Shown here one piece after another: positions 1 to 5,904 of a DNA stretch of 5,904 nucleotides (position 1 is the stretch's first letter; the number at the start of each line of letters is the position of its first letter). Under the pieces are notes generated by a model that was not told the DNA's origin, ran no database searches, and saw only the letters and a list, made by a program, of their open reading frames with translations. Made by a program: the position numbers and the translations under genes. Location: positions 1 through 5,904 of the forward strand of contig JACZTW010000245.1 in NCBI GenBank assembly GCA_022573485.1, in the 5' to 3' direction. The stretch comes from Planctomycetota bacterium. GTDB taxonomy: Bacteria; Planctomycetota; Phycisphaerae; UBA1845; CAIVHJ01.

Positions 1-831
1 GCCCGCCGTGCCGTTGAGAATCTCCTTGCTGCGCTTCTGCGCGTCATCCTTCTTCTTTCGCTTGTTGCTGCTGGCGTTGGTGACCCTTTCGAAGGCCGCC
101 TTGGTCTGAACAGGCCAGGACGGCTTGGCATCGATATTGGCAATCTTGATTCCGGTCTCCAGGGCGGTCAGCGTGGCCTGCGCTTTGCTCTGCACACGCT
201 CCTGGATCATGCTGATCTCTTTCCGAACGACGTCCACAGCCGCCATTTGACCAATCACTTCAATGGCTGCATTCTCAACAGCCAGCTCAATCAGCGCCTT
301 CTCCCCTGCCTTCTCCCCTTTCTTTTCGGCGTCAAAGACGTTGGTGACGAATTTCTTGAGATCATCGATCTCGTAAGTCACGATCCACTGGGCGTGTACC
401 AGTCCACGATCACCCGTCATGATCGATCCGTCCAGTTTGGGATCCAATCCCCCGGTGCGCCGGACTGCGCTGCGGTCCTCGCCTTCCTTCACATGGAGAT
501 CCTGTCTGATAAGGATCGTGGTCCGTTTCTCGGTCACGGGCACTTTGATCAATTGATCGATCGGTCGGGGGAATGTGAAAACCAGCCCGCCCGGACCCTC
601 GACTTTATCTTGAATTCTGCCCAGCCGAAGAACCAGCGCCTTTTCATTCTGCTCCAGGCACTGCACACCGGAGGCAAGGTACAGAACAATCACGATAATG
701 AGGACAACCTTCAGGATTTGAAAGCTGGCGCGTAACGCGTCGGCCAGCGACTGGTTGGGGGCGTCCATGGCTTCGAACGCCAGGCCGCCGTCCTGATGAT
801 CCCGCGAACCGGGGTCGTGGTGCATCTGCAT
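1..831 (-). CDS. hflK: HflK-type SPFH-domain membrane protein (FtsH modulator family), C-terminus cut by window edge
   Basis: The reading frame is open from the ATG at 831 to base 1 (277 codons seen, no stop), so the C-terminal part lies outside. A hydrophilic, His/Asp-rich N-terminus (about 1-37) precedes one membrane helix (about 38-55, KVVLIIVIVLYLASG). The SPFH start follows (EQNEKALVLRLGRI, about 60-73), then GPGGLVFTFPRPID (79-92). MTGDRGLVHAQWIVTYEI (138-155) matches the TGD-x-N-hydrophobic strand typical of HflK. The region near 231-250 aligns with the HflK 'QDV-x-PP...AF-x-V' stretch and leads into a very lysine-rich helix (KRKKKDD, about 257-263). HflK proteins sit in the inner membrane with HflC and restrain or guide the AAA protease FtsH; that role is inferred here. 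It is the third gene of the operon, 44 bases after hflC. ATG 831 is chosen because it is the first in-frame start and follows a purine-rich site; 825 and 768 are alternatives. The family is clear, the exact partner is not. Confidence 0.88.
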   Translation of the reverse strand, partial: MQMHHDPGSRDHQDGGLAFEAMDAPNQSLADALRASFQILKVVLIIVIVLYLASGVQCLEQNEKALVLRLGRIQDKVEGPGGLVFTFPRPIDQLIKVPVTEKRTTILIRQDLHVKEGEDRSAVRRTGGLDPKLDGSIMTGDRGLVHAQWIVTYEIDDLKKFVTNVFDAEKKGEKAGEKALIELAVENAAIEVIGQMAAVDVVRKEISMIQERVQSKAQATLTALETGIKIANIDAKPSWPVQTKAAFERVTNASSNKRKKKDDAQKRSKEILNGTAG

Positions 832-840
832 GTGTGCTGA

Positions 841-852
841 CTCTCTTTCTTC
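841..852 (-). promoter_or_regulatory. Ribosome binding site of the third SPFH gene
   Basis: On the minus strand the purine run GAAGAAAGAGAG ends 9 bases before the ATG at 831. It lacks a perfect GGAGG core, so it is a modest Shine-Dalgarno-like site. It favours 831 over the internal ATG at 768, though 825 is also within reach. Confidence 0.5.
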
Positions 853-875
853 ACTGCTGCGGCGACGGTCGCATG

Positions 876-1820
876 TCAGGGAACACGGGCGAGTGGGACT
901 TCGCTGCCATCGTTGCCAGCGGCGCGTGCGTCCGGATCAAAGTCAAAGAGGTTAAACGGCGCAAAGGCACTATCCATGATAATCGTGGTGCGCTCCTGCA
1001 GCGCCCGGACGGTCGCCTCCAGGCGATCCAGAAACAGCCGCAACTCGGCATGCTCATCGAATTCCTTGTAGTACTCGCCCACTTCGGCCTTTGCTTCCGC
1101 CTTGATTTGCTCCGCAAGACGGTCGGCGACGGCCAATATATTCCGACTCACGGCGCTGGCCTCAGCAACGATCGCCTGGGCCTGGGCCTCACCTTCGGTT
1201 TCATACTTGGCGGCCTTTTTTTGTTCGTGGGCCTTCATTCGTTCAAAGATCTTCTCGCTGACGGACTTGGGGAACGACAGCCGCCGGATGCCCATCGCCT
1301 GAATCTCGATGCCATATTCTTCCAGTGCGGTCGTCTTGGTCCGGGCCAGCAGTTCCTGCTCGATTTGATCAAACTTGAACTTGTTGGGATCGGTGTTGAC
1401 CAGGTCGGACAAGTCGTGCTGGGCGATGACGATCTTCTTTTGAGCCTGCACCAGGTTGCGGAGCTTGGCCTCGGCTTTTTTCTCGCTGCTGCTGTTGGCG
1501 ATGTGGAATTTGTACGGGCTTTTCTCGTCGATCCGCCAACAAGTGTATGTGGTCACCATGAGGTTCTGGCTGTCACGGGTCGGCGTTTCTTCATAGGTGT
1601 CTTTGAGGACGCGTGTGCGATTGTCCGTGACCACCACGCTCTGGATCGGCCAAGGCCACTTGAAGTAAAGCTGCGGCTCGGTCTTGATGTCGTTCTCCTC
1701 GAACTTGCCGAACGTCTTAAGAACGGCGATTTCGGTCGAGCGCACCTGGAACGAACACATGTAAAAGACGAACACCAGGAGCAGAACGGCTGATCCAACG
1801 ATAGTAGTGAGTTTATTCAT
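876..1820 (-). CDS. hflC: HflC-type SPFH protein, FtsH protease modulator
   Basis: A complete 314-residue protein, about the usual length for HflC. It has one N-terminal membrane helix (about 5-24), then the SPFH domain (about 25-190) opening with RSTEIAVLKTFGKF and carrying FKWPWPI (53-59) and NLMVTTYTCWRI (86-97), the last matching the HflC strand 'DLIVDSYIKWRI'. The run GIEIQAMGIRRLSFPKSVSE (170-189) and the following IFERMKAHEQKKAAKYETEG are the HflC signature leading into the long helix. The helix is rich in Ala/Glu/Lys (about 190-250) and the tail contains LFLDRLEATVRAL and MDSAFAPFNLF, as HflC tails do. The known family role is to pair with HflK in a membrane cage enclosing FtsH. It is the middle gene, 28 bases after the large HflK-type gene and 44 bases before the second one. 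The start follows a good AGGAG. About 15 C-terminal residues after the FNLF motif look poorly conserved. Confidence 0.94.
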   Translation of the reverse strand: MNKLTTIVGSAVLLLVFVFYMCSFQVRSTEIAVLKTFGKFEENDIKTEPQLYFKWPWPIQSVVVTDNRTRVLKDTYEETPTRDSQNLMVTTYTCWRIDEKSPYKFHIANSSSEKKAEAKLRNLVQAQKKIVIAQHDLSDLVNTDPNKFKFDQIEQELLARTKTTALEEYGIEIQAMGIRRLSFPKSVSEKIFERMKAHEQKKAAKYETEGEAQAQAIVAEASAVSRNILAVADRLAEQIKAEAKAEVGEYYKEFDEHAELRLFLDRLEATVRALQERTTIIMDSAFAPFNLFDFDPDARAAGNDGSEVPLARVP

Positions 1821-1830
1821 GCCTGACGAT

Positions 1831-1835
1831 CTCCT
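1831..1835 (-). promoter_or_regulatory. Ribosome binding site of hflC
   Basis: AGGAG on the minus strand lies 10 bases before the ATG at 1820. It sits inside a repeated hexamer context (GTCAGG at 1838-1833 and again at 1827-1822) and just downstream of the hairpin over the preceding stop codon. It is the clearest Shine-Dalgarno site in the window and fixes the hflC start. Confidence 0.7.
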
Positions 1836-1840
1836 GACAA

Positions 1841-1859
1841 CGCCCCAATTATTGAGGCG
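1841..1859 (-). other. Hairpin over the stop codon of the first SPFH gene
   Basis: In the minus-strand transcript, CGCCUCAA (1859-1852) pairs with UUGGGGCG (1848-1841). This gives an 8-bp stem with one G-U pair, closing a three-base loop UAA that is exactly the stop codon. No U-run follows, so it is not a standard intrinsic terminator. It ends five bases before the hflC AGGAG, so it could tune translation coupling, stop readthrough or protect mRNA ends; any such role is inference. Confidence 0.45.
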
Positions 1860-3954
1860 ATTCTATGATTTCCAAACCGGCCGATTCCTGTTCGTCCAAC
1901 ACAATGATGAGTTTGGTCTTCTCGGGATCAACCACCACGACGTATTTTCGCACGTTGTCGAGTTTCTCGGAGAGCGCTTCGAGAACCTTGCGCATCTTGT
2001 ACAACCGCGGCGAGGCCTCGTACGCAACGCGTTCCAGTTGAAACGTGTTCGCCTTGGCCGCCGCGCGATTGACGCTGTCCTCGGCGTCGGCGCGGGCAAT
2101 TTGCAGTAATTCGCCCGCCTCGCCTTGAATCGGCCTGATCCCCACCTCAGAGTCGCCCAACATATACTGCTGGATCTCGCGGTCCACAATCTCGCGCTGC
2201 TGCTCATCGCCGGTTCCCAGTTCATCCTTTTGCAGGATGAGGGCGTTGATTTTCTCGGCACGCCCGACGTCACCAGCCACCTTAATCAATTCCTTGGCGG
2301 CTTCGATACGGGCCATTTGAATCAGCGTATCGCGCTGCTGCTCGGCTGTCGCCACGTCCTGAAACGTCGCCGCGACGTCACTTTCCGTCGGCGGATGGAC
2401 ATCCTGCAAACCGACGAACACGATGTCGATGCCCAGCTTCATTTCATTACATTTCTCTTGAATCAGGCGGTCCAGAATCGCGGTCACTTCCGCACGCTGC
2501 TCGCCCATGATCTTTTGGTAGTCGAAGTGCACCGCCTGCTTGACCAGCTCGCGGTAAGAAATGTCCCGCAGCATTTCCTGCGGGTCCGAATAGTTATACA
2601 GATAATTGAAGAACCCTTCCGAGTCTCGCTTGACGGTGTACTGCACCGGCATGGACATCCGCAGGATGCTCACCGCCACGGTTTCGTCATCAGCGGAGTC
2701 GTCCGACGATGCGCCGCGCCCTCTTTGCTGATCGTCGTCGTCCGGAGTAGCCACCAACACATCAATGGAAGGAACGAACTTGTGCTCCTCCGTCCACGTG
2801 ATCACTTCCTCCGCCCAGTCCCTCTCTCCGTCTTCACGGTGTTCCTCTTCCACTTCGCCGACCACAATCTCCTGCACCAGCCCGACTCTGGCCTTACGCA
2901 CATGCTCCACGGGCCAAGGCCATTTGAAGACCAAGCCAGGCCCCACCGGCTTGGTCGACGTCGGCCGGCCAAACCGCTCGATGACCGCCAATTCATCCGC
3001 ATCCACAATCGCCACGCTGGTCATGCCGATCAAGATGATGATCGACAACGCCGCCAGCGGCACGACCGCCCGCTCCAGCACCTTGTAGAACCAAGTGGCG
3101 CTGACCTCGAAGCCGAATTGATAGTTCACGGCATCCGCGATCGACTTGGCGATGCCCTCCGGCTCGCTGACCAGTCCGATCAGCCGGCTTTCAAACGCCG
3201 GGCGAACAACCTCATCTGCCACGCGCGGGCGATAGAAATCCAGGACGAAATTCACCAGGAATTCCAGACCCAGCAGCACCAGGAGGTAGCGCACGGCGAC
3301 GCCCAAAATCCGCTCGGGCAATACCATTTGTGTGCTGACCAAGCCCAGACAAACCGTGAGCAGCAGGCCAACCAGCGCACAGGCGAATAGATAGATCGAA
3401 CCCGCTTTGAGCAGGCGGTAGGCTGGATCGCGGGCCATGCCCGAGACGTACCGCGAATACAAGAACGACACAAACGCGATGCCCGCGGCGATCAACATCG
3501 ACAGCGAAGGATTCGCAACGGGTTTCCAGGAGTCTTTCACTAACAGGGCCGTGGGCCAGACCACGAAGAAGCCAGCCAACAAGTAGACCACGGTGAGCAA
3601 CACGAACGCCGGCAGCAGCCAGCGATACAGCCAGCGCATCCGGCGCCGGGCGACGAGGAAATCCTCGTCCTCTTGCTCAAAGATCGACTCACTGCCGCTG
3701 GTCGCCCGCTCTTTGCGAAGCCGATCGGTCTCCAGCGATTCCACCGCAACATGCCGTCGCTGGTGGTACAGGATCGCGAGCGCCGACCAAATGAACACCC
3801 CGCCGAACGTCAGGCGCATGGTGCTGAAAACCGCCGTCGAGCGATCGAAGAGATACAGCAGCAAGAGGCACATGGCCAAGCTGAACTGCAGCACCAGACC
3901 GACGATGCTGACATTCCGGGCACGCGCTTCCGCCGTGACTTCACCAACTCTCAT
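1849..3954 (-). CDS. Large HflK-type SPFH protein with seven-helix membrane N-terminus
   Basis: A complete 701-residue protein. HflK is normally about 400 residues with one membrane helix; this one has six extra helices. Predicted helices by hydrophobicity are about 16-36, 45-63, 112-137, 150-169, 184-207, 216-240 and 293-316. An acidic/basic loop lies at 71-108. The SPFH domain follows helix seven (VDADELAVIERFGRP, 317-331) and carries GPGLVFKWPWPVE (338-350), sharing FKWPWP with the adjacent HflC. It is interrupted by a strongly acidic stretch (about 366-425) including DDDD. After it come MPVQYTV (435-441), a helical part, and the HflK signature VGLQDVHPP (514-522). A long charged helix spans about 525-665, then a short hydrophobic tail (YVVVVDP...KLIIVLDEQ). 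The function is inferred as a subunit of an HflK/HflC cage acting on FtsH or on membrane organisation. I do not recognise the six-helix module. The start is the ATG at 3954 after GAAGGTG; it is the first gene of the operon. Confidence 0.88.
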   Translation of the reverse strand: MRVGEVTAEARARNVSIVGLVLQFSLAMCLLLLYLFDRSTAVFSTMRLTFGGVFIWSALAILYHQRRHVAVESLETDRLRKERATSGSESIFEQEDEDFLVARRRMRWLYRWLLPAFVLLTVVYLLAGFFVVWPTALLVKDSWKPVANPSLSMLIAAGIAFVSFLYSRYVSGMARDPAYRLLKAGSIYLFACALVGLLLTVCLGLVSTQMVLPERILGVAVRYLLVLLGLEFLVNFVLDFYRPRVADEVVRPAFESRLIGLVSEPEGIAKSIADAVNYQFGFEVSATWFYKVLERAVVPLAALSIIILIGMTSVAIVDADELAVIERFGRPTSTKPVGPGLVFKWPWPVEHVRKARVGLVQEIVVGEVEEEHREDGERDWAEEVITWTEEHKFVPSIDVLVATPDDDDQQRGRGASSDDSADDETVAVSILRMSMPVQYTVKRDSEGFFNYLYNYSDPQEMLRDISYRELVKQAVHFDYQKIMGEQRAEVTAILDRLIQEKCNEMKLGIDIVFVGLQDVHPPTESDVAATFQDVATAEQQRDTLIQMARIEAAKELIKVAGDVGRAEKINALILQKDELGTGDEQQREIVDREIQQYMLGDSEVGIRPIQGEAGELLQIARADAEDSVNRAAAKANTFQLERVAYEASPRLYKMRKVLEALSEKLDNVRKYVVVVDPEKTKLIIVLDEQESAGLEIIESPQ

Positions 3955-3959
3955 AAAAA

Positions 3960-3966
3960 CACCTTC
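3960..3966 (-). promoter_or_regulatory. Ribosome binding site of the large HflK-type gene
   Basis: GAAGGTG on the minus strand lies 5 bases before the ATG at 3954. It is a reasonable AAGG-type Shine-Dalgarno match and supports that ATG as the start. Confidence 0.5.
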
Positions 3967-3975
3967 GTCAGATAC

Positions 3976-3993
3976 GCAAAACCTGCAAAACCT
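3976..3993. repeat. Perfect 9-bp tandem repeat
   Basis: GCAAAACCT occurs twice with no spacer (3976-3984 and 3985-3993), starting 21 bases before the ATG of the SPFH operon. As AGGTTTTGC twice on the operon strand, it falls in the likely leader or promoter. It may be a binding site for a tandem-repeat regulator, or chance. Confidence 0.6.
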
Positions 3994-4000
3994 GGGACAC

Positions 4001-4018
4001 GCCGGTCGCGACTCCGGC
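4001..4018. repeat. Short inverted repeat GCCGG-N8-CCGGC
   Basis: GCCGG (4001-4005) and CCGGC (4014-4018) flank eight bases containing the palindrome TCGCGA (4006-4011). It lies seven bases beyond the tandem repeat. It is a possible operator or small RNA hairpin in the SPFH operon leader; a 5-bp arm in GC-rich DNA may also be chance. Confidence 0.35.
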
Positions 4019-4152
4019 CTCAGATTCCTTCAGACAACTCAACTGCAAGCAGGAATGAGCATGGCCCGGCGCCGCATGGTTGGGACTGCCCGTCCGGAAG
4101 CCAAAACCGTGAACATTTGACCGCCGACGCTCGTATCTATGGGCAAGTCGCC

Positions 4153-5148
4153 ATGTTTACCAAACTCATCGCCATTGCAAGTAACACGTTTCTGGAAACG
4201 ATCCGCCAGCCCATCTACGGGATCATGCTGATCGTGACCTGCATCATGATGCTGCTCAACGTATCGCTGGCGGCCTATACCTTGTCCGATGACAACATCT
4301 TCCTCCGCAGTCTAGGCCTTTCTACGTTGCTGCTCTCCGGTTTGTTCTTGGCTTCTTTTTCCGCAGCCGGGATCCTCAGCCGCGAGATCGAGAACAAGAC
4401 CGTCATGACGATCCTCAGCAAGCCGGTCAGCAGACCCGTGCTGATCGCCGGAAAGTTCATCGGGCTCATAAGTGCTTTAACGGCAGCCTTTTACATCTGC
4501 ACGCTGGCCATGCTGTTCGTGGTCCGGCACAAGGTCATGATGAACACCACGGACCCCTACGACTTGCCCGCTATCATCTTCGGTTTCGCGCCCATCTTCC
4601 TCGCGCTCGGCATCAGCGCCTACGGCAACTTCATGTACGGATGGCAGTTCTCGTCGACCTCGGTATTCCTCCTCACCCCTCTCATGACCCTCGGCTACTT
4701 CATGGTCATGATCATCGACCCAGAGTGGCAACTGCAGATTCCGTACCTTGGAGAAGCAAACCTCATCGGCGCGATCATCTTAGTGCTCTTGATGGTCTGG
4801 ATCATCTCTGCGGTCGCCCTCACGGTGTCCTGTAAACTGGGCCAGGTGGCCACGCTCACCATCTGCGTCATTGTGTTGATGATCGGCCTGACATCTGATT
4901 ATGTCTTTGGCCAACAACATCTTGAGGGCATCGGCCTGCTCGAACAGCCATCCCTGGTCGCGAAGTTGGCGTGGATCGCCTATCGCATCATTCCCAATCT
5001 GGGCGTTTTTTGGGTCGCGGATGCGATCGCGATGGGCAAGAACCTCGGCCCGGCCTACATGTTCTCGGCGTTGGGGTATGCCGCCCTCTACATCATTGCA
5101 ATTCTGATGCTGGGAGTCGCCATCTTCCAGAAGCGCGAAGTCGGCTGA
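4153..5148 (+). CDS. ABC-2-type transporter permease
   Basis: A complete 331-residue integral membrane protein with about eight helices (near 20-42, 55-76, 102-124, 139-157, 168-188, 204-226, 230-248, 301-325) and a more amphipathic stretch at 270-290. The N-terminal cytoplasmic segment IASNTFLETIRQPIYG (8-23) and the coupling-helix motif SREIENKTVMTILSKPVSRP (76-95), followed by GKFIG (100-104), are hallmarks of ABC-2 permeases of the NosY/YhaP-like type. The tail FQKREVG (325-331) is the usual basic end after the last helix. Such permeases pair with a separate ATPase to export or translocate a substrate; none can be named here. The frame stays open upstream of 4153, but that part is antisense to the HflK-type gene and looks non-coding, and ATG 4153 gives the normal family N-terminus. 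It is flanked by a divergent and a convergent gene, so it appears monocistronic with no ATPase beside it. Confidence 0.87.
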   Translation: MFTKLIAIASNTFLETIRQPIYGIMLIVTCIMMLLNVSLAAYTLSDDNIFLRSLGLSTLLLSGLFLASFSAAGILSREIENKTVMTILSKPVSRPVLIAGKFIGLISALTAAFYICTLAMLFVVRHKVMMNTTDPYDLPAIIFGFAPIFLALGISAYGNFMYGWQFSSTSVFLLTPLMTLGYFMVMIIDPEWQLQIPYLGEANLIGAIILVLLMVWIISAVALTVSCKLGQVATLTICVIVLMIGLTSDYVFGQQHLEGIGLLEQPSLVAKLAWIAYRIIPNLGVFWVADAIAMGKNLGPAYMFSALGYAALYIIAILMLGVAIFQKREVG

Positions 5149-5164
5149 TGGATCACCACAGGAA

Positions 5165-5904
5165 TTAATGAAAATGGTCCACGGCTGACTCGAAGATCGC
5201 CCGGCCGTCGGCCTGCGTATCATCGCGGCTGGTCCACTCGGGATGCTGCGTCTCGTGGATGAACCTCTCAGGATGCGGCATCAGACCGAAAACCCGCCCG
5301 CTCGGATCGCACAGGCCGGCTACATCCATCATGCTGCCGTTCGGATTGTCCGGATACGCCACAGAGGCGCCGTTGTGTGAAGTGTACTGCATCGCCACGC
5401 ACCCGAGTTTCGCCAACCTGTTCATTTCCTGATCCGAGCACGCCATCACTCGGCCTTCGCCGTGGGCCACGGGCAACTCATAGACCGTCGCACGCTTCAG
5501 GAAAGCGCAGTTGTCCGACGCACGTCGCAGGCGCACCCAACGATCTTCGTACTTGCCCGAGACGTTCGCCGTGATCGTGGCCGCCGGCAAGTCGCCGCCA
5601 CCACCTCCGCCGTGCAGCAGACTGGTCTTGCACAGCACTTGAAAACCGTTGCAAATGCCGATGATCAGGCGATCACGCTCCGCAAACGCGCGCAGTTGGT
5701 CACCCAGAAATACTTGCAATTGGTTCGCGAGGATCTTCCCCGCGGAAATATCATCGCCATAGCTGAAGCCGCCCGGAATTGTGAGGATCTGATAGTCGAG
5801 CAACTGCCCGGGATTCTCACGCAGCGCGTTGATGTGGACCACCTGCGCCCGCGCACCGGCCAACTCCCAGGCGTAGACCGTCTCGACTTCGCAATTAACG
5901 CCGG
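5165..5904 (-). CDS. purQ: Phosphoribosylformylglycinamidine synthase, glutaminase subunit PurQ (N-terminus cut by window edge)
   Basis: The frame is open from the right edge to the TAA at 5165-5167, showing 245 residues. The first visible residues, GVNCEVETVYAWELAGA, match PurQ just after its usual 'LRAPG' start, so only about ten residues are missing. PurQ hydrolyses glutamine to supply ammonia to PurL in the fourth step of purine synthesis. Class I amidotransferase features are clear: PGGFSYGDDISAG, the nucleophile Cys in GICNGFQVL (codon 5651-5653), and the His and Glu of MPHPER (codons 5273-5275 and 5267-5269). The segment NPNGSMMDVAGLCDPSGRVF and the tail FIHETQHPEW mark the longer PurQ form seen in some non-Firmicute bacteria and archaea, rather than the shorter Bacillus form. 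A run of six glycines (5594-5611) is unusual. It converges on the permease gene with a 16-base gap. A TTG at 5861-5863 is internal and not the start. Confidence 0.96.
   Translation of the reverse strand, partial: GVNCEVETVYAWELAGARAQVVHINALRENPGQLLDYQILTIPGGFSYGDDISAGKILANQLQVFLGDQLRAFAERDRLIIGICNGFQVLCKTSLLHGGGGGGDLPAATITANVSGKYEDRWVRLRRASDNCAFLKRATVYELPVAHGEGRVMACSDQEMNRLAKLGCVAMQYTSHNGASVAYPDNPNGSMMDVAGLCDPSGRVFGLMPHPERFIHETQHPEWTSRDDTQADGRAIFESAVDHFH

Larger units (their letters stand above)
3955..4152. promoter_or_regulatory. Divergent intergenic region between the SPFH operon and the permease gene
   Basis: These 198 bases separate two start codons facing away from each other, so both promoters are expected here. 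I see no confident -35/-10 pair on either strand. Structure visible: a 9-bp tandem repeat (3976-3993), a 5-bp inverted repeat (4001-4018) and an 8-bp palindrome CGGCGCCG (4067-4074). The strongest Shine-Dalgarno is on the SPFH side; the permease side has only a weak GGGCAAG before its ATG. The role as promoter region comes from gene arrangement, not from recognised sites. Confidence 0.55.

Noticed and set aside
247..735. Plus-strand open frame of 162 codons at the left end
   Set aside because: It is the antisense of the third SPFH gene, whose minus-strand frame is open through the window edge with HflK motifs.
862..872. Small hairpin GCGA-loop-TCGC between hflC and the third SPFH gene
   Set aside because: A 4-bp stem in GC-rich sequence is too short to support a regulatory claim.
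834..1793. Long plus-strand open frame (319 codons) opposite hflC
   Set aside because: It is antisense to a clearly recognised HflC gene and has no family features; long antisense frames are expected from GC-biased codon use.
2125..3390. Plus-strand open frame of 421 codons opposite the large HflK-type gene
   Set aside because: Its translation is rich in His, Arg and Gln, with no domain I recognise; the minus strand carries the SPFH signatures and membrane helices.
4117..4139. TTGACC and TATCTA as a promoter for the permease gene
   Set aside because: The spacing is 11 bases, far from the usual 16-18, and the -10-like box would lie only 13 bases from the start codon.
3673..4152. A 160-codon N-terminal extension of the permease
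   Set aside because: The frame is open, but the sequence is antisense to the HflK-type gene, polar and low in family features, while ATG 4153 gives the normal ABC-2 permease N-terminus.
4139..4231. Out-of-frame ATG giving a 30-codon frame overlapping the permease start
   Set aside because: It has no ribosome binding site or recognisable peptide; chance is the simplest reading.
5151..5180. Possible bidirectional terminator between the permease and purQ
   Set aside because: GGATCACC and GGTCC pair only imperfectly around a long loop, and there is no adequate T-run.

Overview
The window looks like a piece of a bacterial chromosome, fully packed with genes and moderately GC-rich by eye. I read it as probably Planctomycetota or a related PVC-type lineage. 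That rests on the run of several HflK/HflC-type genes, the long form of PurQ and the weak Shine-Dalgarno signals, so it is inference; no rRNA or other marker is present to settle it. There are no tRNAs, rRNAs, CRISPR arrays, insertion sequences or phage genes.

The left two thirds (1-3954, minus strand) is one apparent operon of three SPFH-domain (stomatin/prohibitin/flotillin/HflK-C) membrane proteins, read right to left. First is a 701-residue HflK-type protein with a large seven-helix membrane N-terminus (3954-1849). Second is a canonical 314-residue HflC (1820-876). Third is another HflK-type protein of more ordinary layout (831 to beyond the left edge). The gaps are 28 and 44 bases, each with a purine-rich ribosome binding site, and a compact hairpin sits exactly over the stop codon of the first gene. 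In model bacteria HflK and HflC form one large membrane cage around the FtsH protease. A locus with two HflK-type subunits plus one HflC suggests a three-part cage, or two alternative cages.

The intergenic region 3955-4152 (198 bases) separates the SPFH operon from a divergent plus-strand gene (4153-5148). It holds a perfect 9-bp tandem repeat and a short inverted repeat close to the SPFH operon start. The divergent gene encodes a 331-residue ABC-2-type transporter permease with about eight membrane helices. No ATPase gene accompanies it in the window.

The right end (5165 to beyond 5904, minus strand) is purQ, the glutamine amidotransferase subunit of phosphoribosylformylglycinamidine synthase. 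It lacks only its first few residues at the window edge and converges on the permease gene with a 16-base gap. It is a housekeeping purine gene with no visible functional tie to the others.

The most interesting item is the three-gene SPFH cassette, above all the fusion of a six-helix membrane module of unrecognised family to an HflK-type SPFH domain that also carries a long acidic insert.
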